Shown one piece after another: positions 45,176-55,920 of a stretch of 64,000 bases of DNA. Below the pieces are notes generated by a model. The model was not told the origin of the DNA, ran no database searches, and saw only the letters and a program-made list of their open reading frames with translations. Position numbers and translations under genes: made by a program. Source of the DNA: Sanderia malayensis (Eukaryota; Cnidaria; Scyphozoa; Semaeostomeae; Pelagiidae); the NCBI GenBank assembly GCA_013076295.1, contig RQOL01000861.1, forward strand, positions 372,001-436,000, in the 5' to 3' direction. The first letter of the stretch is position 1; each line of letters starts with the position of its first letter.

Positions 45176-45559
45176 ATGTGTGACTCTTTGAAAAAGCGAG
45201 AACAGCAAATGTTGACAAGCATTTGTTTAACCGAAAATGAACTGACAGATTTGAAAAGCGCGTTTATATTTTTGAAAACGTGTTTATGTTATACAAATTG
45301 GTTAGATATTGAAATGATAAAAGAAGCACATTCATATGTAATGAAAAAGCAAAGTACATCGCAATTTTCACGAAATGTGAGGTGTACAAAATTTGAAGGG
45401 AAAGTGTTTTATTATTGTCATCCGCATAATATTGAAATGGAGTTACAAAGGCTCGTCACCTGACAGAAAAGCCTACAATCATGGGAATTTATAATAAGGT
45501 TTTTATGGATTCATCCATTTGCAGATGGAAACGGGAGATTAGCAAAGTTGTTGGAATAA
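45176..45559 (+). pseudogene. Fic-domain (AMPylase-type) protein with one in-frame TGA
   Basis: The ATG at 45176 opens MCDSLKKREQQMLTSICLTE. The segment IKEAHSYVMKKQSTSQFSRN and VRCTKFEGKVFYYCHPHN matches the target-binding flap before the Fic core. A TGA lies at 45461-45463. The same frame then continues to FLWIHPFADGNGRLAKLLE and a stop. HPFADGNGR is the Fic catalytic motif (His attacks target side chain, Asp binds Mg, GNGR holds phosphates); the usual final Arg is Lys here. Fic enzymes transfer AMP or other groups onto Ser, Thr or Tyr. At 127 codons it is a minimal core, without an evident inhibitory helix. Confidence 0.75.
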
Positions 45560-45800
45560 TTGCACGAATTCAATTAAGTTCAGGCTTTAATATGGACAAT
45601 AGTTTGCGAGTTGACCTTTGGTCGATGGACATATAGGCTCGGCCTAAATATTGATTCGGTTCGGCCTAACACACTGAGTGAGTGTTATATGAAACTTTGT
45701 TCGTTACGAATTGGATTTCTGATGGAACAGCAAATGATTCGAGATGGAATAATTGCACGAATTCAGGTAAATTCAGGTTTTTTACTTGAAATGTATGTAT
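45550..45800 (+). repeat. short direct duplication after the Fic gene
   Basis: GGAATAATTGCACGAATTCA with TTCAGG(C/T)TTT occurs at about 45553 and 45750. The intervening 200 bp has a short open frame without recognised domain; it could be a remnant of a second Fic-like copy. Confidence 0.5.
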
Positions 45801-45858
45801 AAATATGGAGAAACATATTAGAATTTGTTTATTTGTAATATACAAAGCCAGGAAGAGG

Positions 45859-46320
45859 ATGAATGGGACTCCCGTTTTCGCTCGAGTTCAGTATGATAGG
45901 AAAATGATGACTGATGAGAAGTTATCAAGAGTAATTGAAAATTTTTGAGCAACGTTGGGCGAGTTTCCATCGGAAATTTCGGGTGAATTTGCATTGTACG
46001 ACGGAAAGAAATGGGTGGATGGAAAGAAGCCGGAAACATGGCAGCATACATTCGCTTCATCACAGCGTTTTGGTTATTTAGAAATCAAACGACCTGAAAC
46101 GAGTGAAGAGGAAAAACAAGGATTGCGGTATAGTTGTTGGTTGGTTCAGGAAGGTCAGATGTTATATGATGAGGATGGAAATTTTTATGACATGTTTATT
46201 AAGGACGAATTCAAAGGAGCTGTGTTCGCAGATATTCACACGATTCCCAACAAGTTTACATATAGTAAGAAGAAAGAGAAGAAAGAAGAACCAATGAGAA
46301 GACAAACTTTAAATGATTGA
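45859..46320 (+). pseudogene. unknown protein, tandem paralog 1 (one in-frame TGA)
   Basis: The ATG at 45859 reads MNGTPVFARVQYDRKMMTDE. A TGA at codon 30 (45946-45948) is followed in the same frame by ATLGEFPSEISGEFALYDGK, then KWVDGKKPETWQ, YLEIKRPETSEEEKQGLRYS, CWLVQEGQMLYDEDGNFYDM, and a basic tail. It aligns throughout with the next gene, which has FRGMLGSFPS at the stop position. The stop could come from a CGA to TGA change. Span 154 codons. No family recognised. Confidence 0.65.
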
Positions 46321-46406
46321 TAGGTGAAATGTATAAATATAATGAGTAACTTGTCGTTGTTGTTGAATATAGATCAGATGTATATGAATCAGATAAAGAA
46401 TAGAAA

Positions 46407-46793
46407 ATGAATGATGAACCTGTTTATGCTTTCTTGCGCTATAATAAAAAGAAAATAAGCGAACGGAAATTGTCGATGATGGTGGAAGTATTTCGTGGTA
46501 TGTTGGGAAGTTTTCCATCATCAGAAAAAGAAACATTTGCGCTTCATGATGGTTGTCGATGGGTGGAAAGCTGCTTTCCTGAAACATGGCAAAAGAACGA
46601 TGAACACAGCGGATTGTGCTGGCTAGAAGTGAAAAGACCGTCAACGAAGGATGAAGATAAAGGTGGGTTACAAACCAGTAGTTGGTTATTAAAGGATGAT
46701 AGAATGATTCAAGATAAGAATGGGGAATTATATCTCTTGATGTTAGAAGATCCACAGTTTGCAGATAGTGTAGATTGTACCCTCTTTTTATAA
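46407..46793 (+). CDS. unknown protein, tandem paralog 2
   Basis: An intact 128-residue frame starting MNDEPVYAFLRYNKKKISER. Conserved with the upstream paralog: GSFPSSEKETFALHDGCRWV, FPETWQ, LEVKRPSTKDEDKGGLQTSS, WLLKDDRMIQDKNGELYLLM. The GGL..SSWL...RM..D..G pattern suggests a beta-rich fold. Function unknown. It starts 86 bp after the first paralog. Confidence 0.65.
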   Translation: MNDEPVYAFLRYNKKKISERKLSMMVEVFRGMLGSFPSSEKETFALHDGCRWVESCFPETWQKNDEHSGLCWLEVKRPSTKDEDKGGLQTSSWLLKDDRMIQDKNGELYLLMLEDPQFADSVDCTLFL

Positions 46794-46891
46794 CTTACAT
46801 TATGAATTTGATGATTGTTGTTATGATGTTAATAGTATATCATTTAAGAATAGAGGGTTGCCAGGCTATTTTGAAAATGTAATGTTTGAGA

Positions 46892-46991
46892 NNNNNNNNN
46901 NNNNNNNNNNNNNNNNNNNNNNNNNNNNNNNNNNNNNNNNNNNNNNNNNNNNNNNNNNNNNNNNNNNNNNNNNNNNNNNNNNNNNNNNNNN
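46892..46991. other. assembly gap (100 N)
   Basis: Exactly 100 Ns, the usual placeholder for a gap of unknown length. Sequence on the two sides may not be adjacent in the genome; frames crossing it are not real. Confidence 0.99.
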
Positions 46992-47266
46992 AATGTATTC
47001 AATATTGTCAAAAAGATAACTCGACAACGTTTTACTTCGTTATTGGTAAGTTGAATGTCAATATTTACCTTTCCTAAACACTCCTTATATACACTGACAA
47101 CGTCTTCTTTAAAGCAACTTTTACTTACATTACATCGCAATTCATTGCCTTTTTTAGCATTGCTTATATATCCTGCTGCATTGCTCAACTGGTTTTTTAG
47201 CTGATATCTAGCCAGTTTTCTTATTGAAAAAGTAAAGTAAAGTTTTTTTATAAAGTAAGTATTCAA
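46992..47266 (-). CDS. partial unknown ORF beside the gap
   Basis: A minus-strand frame (ARYQLKNQLSNAAGYISNAK, then CNVSKSCFKEDVVSVYKECL, NIDIQLTNNEVKRCRVIFL) runs into the gap. Composition is plausible for a protein, but no start or domain is clear. Confidence 0.3.
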
Positions 47267-47269
47267 TTA

Positions 47270-47940
47270 TTTCTATTTTTTTATAAAGTAAGTATTCAAG
47301 AAAATCATTTCATCCAAAACATCTTTCTTCTTTTGCAAAAACAGGGTTTCAAAAAAGTTGATTCCTCTGAATATTTCGTGAGTGTGACAACAATTGTTCC
47401 TATACAAATAATTTTAATTAATATTTAAATGCCTCACCCTGTCATTCACATTCATATCCCAAATCTGAAGCTTACCTACTATATTTAAAGTGGTAATAAC
47501 AATTGCAACAATTTCTGATCAATAGAAAGCAAACTTACTGCACAATGCAAATAAAATCTAGCCTGTACAAACACATCAAATGTAGGATTATGCACTTTTC
47601 TTTCTCAACATGAAATGGATGATTAACCTTTCCACTATTTTATCAGCACTGTCTTTCTTTTAGTTGCTAAAGAACACAATAGAAAGAGTGATGTAGGTGA
47701 CAAGATAAAGTGCTGCAATATTTTTACTTGCAAACTTTAAAATAACCAATAATTTAATTCAACGATCAAAGTAATTCCAAACATTTCTTACAATTATGTT
47801 TTAAATTATTTATTTTATCTTGCAGTTCACCACAAAACAACATTAACCCATCCAGTTGCTCACAAAAATCACTCTTCTTCAAGTTTTAACATTTTCACTT
47901 AAATTGGGTTGCATATAAAACACATTTTTTTCTTTTTTTT
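47270..47940. other. no gene seen
   Basis: AT-rich sequence between the gap and the second Helitron; may contain the Helitron 5' end, which I could not define. Confidence 0.4.
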
Positions 47941-47957
47941 ATACCACCTCTTGCAAA

Positions 47958-49281
47958 ATGCCAAAAAAAGCCAGAAAAAACATCACCGGCATTAAGCGCT
48001 GGATAAATTACGGAAAGCAAATCGCCGAAGTCGTGCGAATAACCAACAGCCTCATCCTTGATTTACCACCTGATAATACGGTACAGGGAGCAGTGAATGA
48101 TCTTCACCAGTTGCAGCAAGAATACCCTCAGCAACCAGCCCCAGAATATCAACCACTCCCAGTTCATTATCCACAGATGCAGGCATTGTATGTGCCATGG
48201 CAACTACCTGCGATGCTTCCCCACTACGGACTTATAGCAGTTCCACAACCAATAAACAATGGCTTACAATATCCTGCAGCACTGGCCCCTCAACTTCAGG
48301 TACACAACTCAATAATTTGTGCTAATCTTTTCAAAATAAAATAACTATATATTATAAAACTATTTAAAATTAACAACAATCAAAACCAAACCAGTTATTA
48401 TATCAACCAAATTATCAATATTTTTCCATCTGCAGGTACCGCCGATGGTTATGCAGTTGCAACAACCCCTTCTGAATCGTAATCATGAAGGTCAAGCAGC
48501 AATACAAACGGCAGATGTGGAGATGCTTAATGTAAATCAAGCTCAAATCACAATGAGGTAAATTAAAATTATTACACAAGCTAAGTACAGTTAGGCAACT
48601 CCATTTTCCATAACCCAAATGCCTCATCAATTTCCCTATTTGAGACATGTTTATAACTTTGCATGTAATATATCAATTTACATAATCACACAGTAATGAC
48701 ATTAAAATTTCTAATAATAATAATCACAATAACTAATTTCATTTAATTTTCATTATCAACAGATACGGCCAATGCAGATGCAACCCGAAACACATATTGA
48801 AAATGAAAATAATGAAATTGAAAGGCCCCACAACCTGATGAAATCAACGTGGAACAACACATTCCATTCCACATGATAATCAGGTAAAACAGACTACCAT
48901 CACAATTGGCTTAAAATACACCAGTCATTCTCCATAGGACCATGTCAGGAAATTATTTTGCTCTCTAAATAGACATATCTTCACAAGTTTCAGTTTTATG
49001 CATTTCAAAACACATGATTGAATTATATTAACTTAGATTACATTGAATTTCAGGATCCACAAGTATTGCCTGCTGCTATGCAATTGCAAGCCAACGTTCA
49101 AAATGACAATGAAGAGAATGAAATAGCGGTACAACCACAAGAAGTTGAAATGCAAGACGAAATCCCACCACAACACCAAGATGATGTCCCTCAACCCATC
49201 GAACAACAAGCAAGGGAAGTAAATCAACCTATTCTTGAAATTCCTCAATTCTCCCCAATGCCTCATCATCTTGGGAAATGA
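47958..49281 (+). pseudogene. Helitron 2 N-terminal exons (Q/P-rich accessory region)
   Basis: Exon 1 (47958-48300) encodes MPKKARKNITGIKRWINYGK and a Gln/Pro/Tyr-rich stretch to CAG|GTACAC. Exon 2 (48436-48557) reads VPPMVMQLQQPLLNRNHEG. Exon 3 (about 48763-48891) is Gln/Glu-rich with a frame slip. Exon 4 (49053-49281) reads DPQVLPAAMQLQANVQND and ends near PMPHHLGK. The same N-terminal block is present in Helitron 1. Low-complexity Q-rich N termini are variable in Helitrons; role unknown. Confidence 0.55.
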
Positions 49282-51008
49282 CCAGGACATGTATTCACTG
49301 TGAAGCGAAGTACTTCCGAGAGGAACTCAACTCAGAAGGCAATACAACAAATGTTGTATGGGAGGATTAATAACTCTCGATCCCATTCAACCACCCCCGG
49401 CAAATGTGATGCATTTATACACTGGAACTACTGATGAATCTAAATATTTTCTCAAAAATTTCCGTAGATACAATTCACTAATGGCGATGGCATCCTGGAC
49501 AGCTAACGTTGTAAGACACGCTAATGCAGGACCACCAGTCATCACCATACATGGAAGCATACCATATGACAGGTAAATATATAATCCGTCTCTTATTCTT
49601 ATATTATGCTACATTTTCATATAATAGCTTCACGTGATGAAACGGATGTTGACAGAACGCTCAGTCCTTTCCCACCCAATCTACAATGGATTAAGCTCTC
49701 TATATCCTTGCCTGATATTAAGAGTTGTCAATCGAAAATCAAGGCGCTTTATGATTTTATAACAAAGCACTTGCTGCATTGAAAATTACAGTTGACATAA
49801 CGAAGTACAATTTACAATGTTTCCTTGCATTCAACAGGGGTAACTGAAACCGACAGGTCCAGAAAATATGCAGAATTATATATTATGGACACCAACAAGC
49901 ACTGCAAGAACGCCAGAACACAGCCAGAGAACAAAACTTGGACTTAGACATGGTGGCGCTGCTGCAAAACGAATTGATGGCAGTAAATCGTTTGCTCAAC
50001 ATTTTAAAACAATGGGAGAAGTACTGGAAGAGCAAAGGCAGCAAGCCATTGCCAATGATCAGCCATTCCCACGTTCAAGATGATTATTACCGGTCGCCCA
50101 GAACAAGATCGAAGATATGACAATCCTACTGCCAGAGAAATTGCAGCAGTCTACACTACACGCAATGGCGGTGCTCCTAATCCGAGGATAGAGAGCTTCA
50201 AATTCGAACAAGGCGTGGTAATCTTATGAAGATTAATGCCTTAGATCCCGTTGCGGATCCTCTAACCTATCCATTGTTGTTCTTTCAGGGTGATCGGGTT
50301 ACAGCTTGGACCTTCAACGTCTACCTACGTCGAGGACAAGACCAGGAAAATCCTGATCGTAACCACCGTGTCAGACTCACAATCGCCGAATATTATTCGT
50401 ACCGAATACAAGTCAGAAATCAACTGTCTACCATCCACAGGGCAACACTTCTCTTTCAACAATATTTGGTGGACGCATACACCAAAATAGAAGGAAACAA
50501 GCTCAACTGGATTTTGCACAATCAACGGCAATTACGTGCTGACAGTTATCGAGGCCTGATGGATCACCTGAACAGAAGGGCTGAAATCGAAAATCAAATG
50601 GCCAGGGCAAACAATCCCAACGAACCCCTTCATATTGATGTCGGTCGTGTTGTCATACTTCCCTCATCTTTTTCAGGCAGTCAACGAAATATGTACCAGA
50701 ACTTTCAAGATGCAATGACCATCGTAAGAAAGTATGGCAAGCCTGACATCTTCCTAACCATGACGGCCAATCCCAATGGAAGGAGATTTCAGAGAACATT
50801 CTACCACACCAGAAGGCAAATGACCGGCCTGACATCGTCACACGAGTATTTCAACTCAAACTACAAGAACTACTGGAAGATATCCTTCACAAGCACATTC
50901 TGGACACACTATTGCACATGTATATGTCATCGAATTTCAGAAGAGAGGACTACCACACGCTCACATGATTCTGTTCTCTGAGGCTGATAGACCGCGAACA
51001 CCTGAAGA
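49281..51008 (+). pseudogene. Helitron 2 Rep region with HUH motif
   Basis: A Cys finger TRTCIHCEAKYF is followed, after a frame slip, by CCMGGLITLDPIQPP, FLKNFRRYNSLMAMASW and a PPVITIHGSI segment, the Helitron_like_N start. After an intron, KYAELYIMDTNK, MIITGRPEQDRRYDNPTARE and PLTYPLLFFQGD follow, then the long frame at 50226. The HUH motif FQKRGLPHAHMIL is at 50940-50975 (HAH at 50958-50966). A missing base near 50770 and another near 50900 break the frame. Rep nicks and joins DNA during rolling-circle transposition. Confidence 0.8.
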
Positions 51009-51167
51009 GGTAACATCTATAGCAATAATTTATTATAGAGTAGAAGATAGATTTATTATCGATTTATTATTCAGTATGAAATATTATCATCAGTTGTATT
51101 GCTTAGTAAAAACGCAATCCATTTCATGTCTAGAACTTACATGTTATTTTTCCTCGAAACCTACAGG

Positions 51168-52422
51168 TAGATCGACTCATATCAGCTGAAATTCCGGACC
51201 CACAGGATGCAAGATATCACAAGTTAGTACTGAAGCACATGACACATGGACCATGCGGTGATATAAACCCCGGATGTGTTTGCATGGAGAATAACAAATG
51301 CAAGAAACGATTTCCGAAAGATCGCACTGCCGAAACACAAGTCAATGCGAATGGTTATCCACTCTACAGACGACGCTGTCGTCACCCAGTCAATCTGGAA
51401 GATCGACTTCTAGATGATACATGGGTTGTGCCACATAATCGCCATCTTCTACTCAAGTATCAGTGTCACATTAATCTCGAAATATGTAGCACTGTGAAGT
51501 CCGTGAAATATATTTTCAAATATATTCATAAAGGACAAGACATGGCACACGTGGAAATTCTCAAGGACAGCAGCAACAAGTACCTCAAGATATTGAGCAC
51601 GATGAAGTACGCCAATACATCAACGCCCGGTATATTGGACCTCATGAAGCTGTTCATAGAATATTCCAATTTTCCATGCACGAGAAAAGTCACACTATCA
51701 AACGTCTGCATGTTCATCTACCTGATCAGCAGACCGTATACTTTCAGGATAATGGTAGGGTCGAACAATTACAAAACATCAATGAAAAAACCACACTGAC
51801 GTCTTGGTTTGAATTGAATGCACAAGACCCGGCTGCACGCCAATATCTCTATCACGAGATTCCTGAACACTATGTTTTCAACGAGCGCACCAAAACATGG
51901 AAAGCAAGACAGCGGAGAACAATGCCTGTATAGGCAGAATATATCAAGTTCACCCACGACCATGTGAGCAAAGATTCGCACTGAGACTATTGCTTCTCCA
52001 TAAACGAGGTGCCACGTCGTTTGAAGATCTTCGCACGATAGAAGGAAACCTATGCAATTCCTTCAAAGACGCTGCTTTAGCTCTAGGTCTGTTGGAAGAT
52101 GATGCTGAAATCATACGCTGTTTGGAGGAGGCAGTTATTTTTAACATGCCAATACAACTGAGACAGTTGTTTTCAACATTACTCCTTTTTCAAACACCTT
52201 CTGATATCGCAGCACTCTTCAACATGTTCAAAGAAGCATTGAGTGAAGATTTTGTACGACGTGATCAACTCAATCATCCAGATATGGCCATAGCTTTTGA
52301 AGACCGACACATGTATCAATGTCTACATGACATTGACGAAAATTTGAAAGTACATGGTCAATCGATCACTAATTATGCTGACCTTCCTCAACTTCCAGCC
52401 GACTATGTCATTCCTGAACGAG
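51168..52422 (+). pseudogene. Helitron 2 linker between Rep and helicase
   Basis: After a CTACAG acceptor the frame reads VDRLISAEIPDPQDARYHKL, HMTHGPCGDINPGCVCMEN with KCKKRFPK, the conserved Cys-rich block, and HINLEICSTVKSVKYIFKYIHKG-like sequence with the catalytic Tyr region (KYIFKYIHKG at about 51510-51540). Frame changes near 51640 and 51900 link to RTWKARQ and LHKRGATSFEDLRTIEG. It ends at PERG, with a GTACTA donor at 52423. Confidence 0.75.
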
Positions 52423-52575
52423 GTACTAATCTGTTATTTTCAAATATGTACTGTATTATTAAGAATATAATAATGTATCCTAATATCGTGCAGACAAGGG
52501 CATTTACGTATTTTTCCACATTGATTCTCCTAGCTTTCTTTCCAATTTTATTAAAATATATTCACTTATATTACA

Positions 52576-54126
52576 GAGGAAGATGACATGGATGTTGGCA
52601 ATGCCAGAGAGGAAGGAGAACGAATGCTGGCCGCATTGAACCCTGAACAGCGAGCCATATACACGGGAATCACTGATGCTATCAACGCGCAATCCGAAAA
52701 CTGTCACTTTGTTGACGGACCGGCTGGAACCGGGAAAACTTTCCTTTACAACACGTTGGTTCACAATCTGCAAGCCAATGGACATAAAGTTCAGTGCATG
52801 GCGTGGTCAGGAATTGCTGCAACACTGCTCATAAATGGTAGAACTTCACATTCTACCTTTCAAATTCCTATACCACTTCAAGCTGAATCAACGTGTAATG
52901 TCAAGAGACAGAGCAGGAGAGCACAGGTATTGCGCGAAACTACTCTCTTCATATGGGATGAAGCTTCCATGATTCCCGCACTTGCATTACAAGCAGTCGA
53001 CCGACTGCTTCGAGACATTACACATGTCGACAGACCATTTGGTGGCAAGTTCATGCTACTTGGTGGTGACTTCAGACAAGTTCTACCTGTCGTCACGAAA
53101 GCAGGAAGGGAAAGAATTGTAGCAGAGACTCTAAAATCACACCAGATCATTGATCTATGGACAAAGTTTCAGCAGCATCGTTTACACACCAACATGAGAG
53201 CCGTTCAAGATGATTCATACCGTGAATTCTCAGAATGGCTTCTCAGACTTGGCAACAAGCAAGAAGCACACGATGCACTGGACAACGTAATTCTGCCACA
53301 ACAGATATGCACTTCGTCTAAAGAAGACATGCTGAACTTCATTTTTCCCAGGCCGAACACACCAGATTCACACCTAATGATGGATCCTGTAACAATGTCT
53401 GAACGCTGTTGTCTGACTCCAAAGAATGACTTATCACATCAAGTAAACGACTTAATTCTGGACAGACTTCAAACACCCGAAAGAACTTATTACAGCACAG
53501 ACAGTGTTGTCACAGACGATCCAGATGAGGAAGAGGCCTACCCCATTGAATTTCTCAACCAACTCACCCGAATGGAATGCCGTTGCACAGACTTAAACTC
53601 AAGGTAGGAAGAGTACAATCTTTCATCCTATTAACATTAAATTATTATGTGCAAAGGTAGTGCACCACAAAAAAAGCCGTCATTAATCACAATAATATTC
53701 ATTGCATTAGGTTGGTGCAACGATCATTCTTCTGCGGAATCTCAATCCAAAGAAAGGTCTTTGCAACGGAACAAGACTCATAGTTCGGCATCTCCGACGT
53801 CACGTGATCACAGCAGAGATCATTACCAAGGAGCACAGAGGACAACGGGTCATGATTCCCAAGATCACAGTCTCTCAGGACACGGAAATGCCGTTCAAAA
53901 TGAAACGCGACAGTTTCCAGTCAGACTTGCATACTGCTTGACAATCAACAAGGCACAGGGGCAATCCCTGAGGTATGTTGGTTTGTACTTACCTGAGCCC
54001 GTGTTCACACATGGTCAGTTATATGTGGCCATGTCAAGAGCAACATCATTTAACGGGCTCAAAGTATTCCTCCCAGAGGAAACACACAGGAAAACAAAGA
54101 ACATTGTTTTCCAAGAAGTCCTGTAA
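52576..54126 (+). pseudogene. Helitron 2 PIF1-type helicase
   Basis: After the TTACAG acceptor, LNPEQRAIYTGITDAI leads to Walker A GPAGTGKT (52717-52740), AWSGIAATLL, Walker B LFIWDEASM, and FMLLGGDFRQVLPVV. The main frame ends at 53605-53607; after a broken region the C-terminal motifs [19 protein letters not shown] and [12 protein letters not shown] are encoded to 54126. The domain is near complete but needs at least two frame changes between 53600 and 53900. It supplies strand unwinding for the Helitron. Confidence 0.85.
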
Positions 54127-54276
54127 AGGCTTCATCCTAGAGCGACCATCTGCACAGTTGCTCTACAGAGGGCTGCCTACCAAAACGCACATACACACAT
54201 TCAAGGGTACGGGTATTGTGTGTCAACGCAGATCACGTCGCACATAAGTGTGATGTACAGCCGTTACTGGCACCTT

Positions 54277-54298
54277 TCTAGAATGCATTCATTCTAGA
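54277..54298. repeat. perfect 9-bp hairpin, candidate Helitron 3' end
   Basis: TCTAGAATG and CATTCTAGA form a perfect inverted repeat with a 4-base loop, 150 bp after the helicase stop. Helitrons usually have a hairpin about 10 bases before their 3' end. A CTRR terminus is not obvious right after it, so the link is tentative. Confidence 0.45.
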
Positions 54299-54299
54299 T

Positions 54300-55190
54300 A
54301 ACACTGATCTGCGGAGACCAACTGGACATTACACCCTCCACATGTCCAGGGGTGACTGCACCACACACAGCAGTCGGCACAGTCCTGAATCCTGCGTAGC
54401 GCCCGATTATTAAGAGTTATGCGTTGCCATTTTCTCCGATATTGCCTATGGGAAAGTGGATTTCCTTACTCTGTGAAAACTGCAAGTTGTCCCTTAAGGA
54501 TAGTTACTTTTTGCAAAACACTATCAATAACATCCCCCCTCTCCTTTTAATACATGAAAACTTGATCTAAAATCTATAGGCCCCTTTAGTGTTTACTTAT
54601 ATACTTCCAATTTCAATTGCACTTTTCACCAACAAGGAAAACTCGAACAAAGGTTACTCCTTGACGCTGGTGTTCGAGCTTTTAACTAATGTAACCGGCA
54701 ATCTTATTCTTTTTTTTGCTATGTACAAACGTAATCCTCAAAACAAACGACCGCGGTTATTGAAAGAATACATTCACGCTGGCACAGATGTATGCTTGCT
54801 GAGAGTGAAGTGCTATTGAAGAATCCAAATTGAGGTACTGTCATTTTGGCTAAACACGTCGCTTAACCAATCAATTTTGCAACCTGAACTACGGATTGTA
54901 TGGATCAATTTTTATGATATTGACAATTCACCAATTTTAATAGTAGACTTTATCATCAACCTTTCGCATTCGTACTTCGCATACAATACAAATATCTATC
55001 CACGTCCTTTCAAAACAATTTTTTTGTACTGTATTGAATATCTTTCAGATCTTCCGCATTAATAATAAGGTTTTTAAATTTGCGATTTACGTTTCAATAG
55101 TAGATGCCAGAGTAATTTTATCTATCGTTACAGTTTCAATATTCATATATTTGTGTATTTGACCCATATAAATTATTCAATAATATCATA
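54300..55190. other. no clear gene
   Basis: Short frames such as 54589-54819 have hydrophobic runs but no supported start, splice structure or domain. Confidence 0.35.
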
Positions 55191-55249
55191 ACAAAATTTA
55201 TTGCCTTCGTTTTTAATTAGATGCATTTCTGCTAAGTCATTGAAACGAG

Positions 55250-55920
55250 GCGAGACTTCTGTCTCCATTTCAAACGCCTTTGTGCTGTCTATGTATGATT
55301 TTCATCTATGTTATGTCTCATCATCGCACTATTGTTGCCTGTGGGTTAGTTTTTGTCTCCCAAATGGCATCGAGTTGGATTTTGTTGCTGAACTCAATGA
55401 AATTATACCTCATAAAGCCTTCCTGGATCAAAGGAAACAACTACCTTGCTGTTCACCAAGGTAAATAAGGTTCATTTTCATTTTGGCAATCAAACAATGG
55501 ATATTTAGATATAAGCGAATTTCATATACTGAAATGAGAGAAAATAAAGCTCATGTATACCCTTATTGACTTAAAGGAGACAACTAGGCTGCTATGAATC
55601 AGAGGTCAACAATATATTTTCATTTTCATCCTTTTAATTTGATATGTTGAATGGAAATTGCTTAGCTTAGGCCATTTCTACTTTACTCACGGTTTACATA
55701 TACTTTGTTAGCCAGAAACTAAAATTTTCCAATGTTTTTTCACTACTTTGTTTTCAGAAGAAGTGTGCATTGCTCTACCAATATTCCTGGGGTTTTTATT
55801 TCCGTGAATATAGTTCCTGACCAATTTATTGACTTTGTGGCTGCCTTCTTTGTTTTACAAGAAAGCTCATTGATATCCCCACATGAACCTGCTTTCAACT
55901 TTGTTATTGAAGATGTTTAA
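55250..55920 (+). CDS. candidate paralog of the outer-arm gene
   Basis: A frame with DFHLCYVSSS, VACGLVFVSQMASSWILL and NNYLAVHQ ends at a GTAAATAAG donor near 55462. A second exon after TTTTCAG at about 55758 encodes DQFIDFVAAFFVLQESS and ends at a stop near 55920. The order and short matches (FVAAFF, SQ...W) resemble the outer-arm gene at 20640-21234. The relation is weak and exon borders are tentative. Confidence 0.3.

Larger units (their letters stand above)
47958..54300 (+). mobile_element. Helitron (copy 2), with introns
   Basis: Order on the plus strand: Q/P-rich N-terminal exons, a Cys finger and Helitron_like_N region, HUH Rep, linker, PIF1-type helicase with all major motifs. Introns with GT-AG borders occur at about 48301-48435, 51009-51167 and 52423-52575, and others in the N-terminal region. 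Frameshifts at about 49350, 50770, 50900, 51640 and 53610-53880 interrupt it. A hairpin at 54277-54298 may mark the 3' end. It lies inside the body of the giant inverted-repeat element. Confidence 0.8.

Noticed and set aside
46844..47266. ORFs crossing the N gap
   Set aside because: X residues and unknown gap length make them artefacts; only the part after 46991 was kept.
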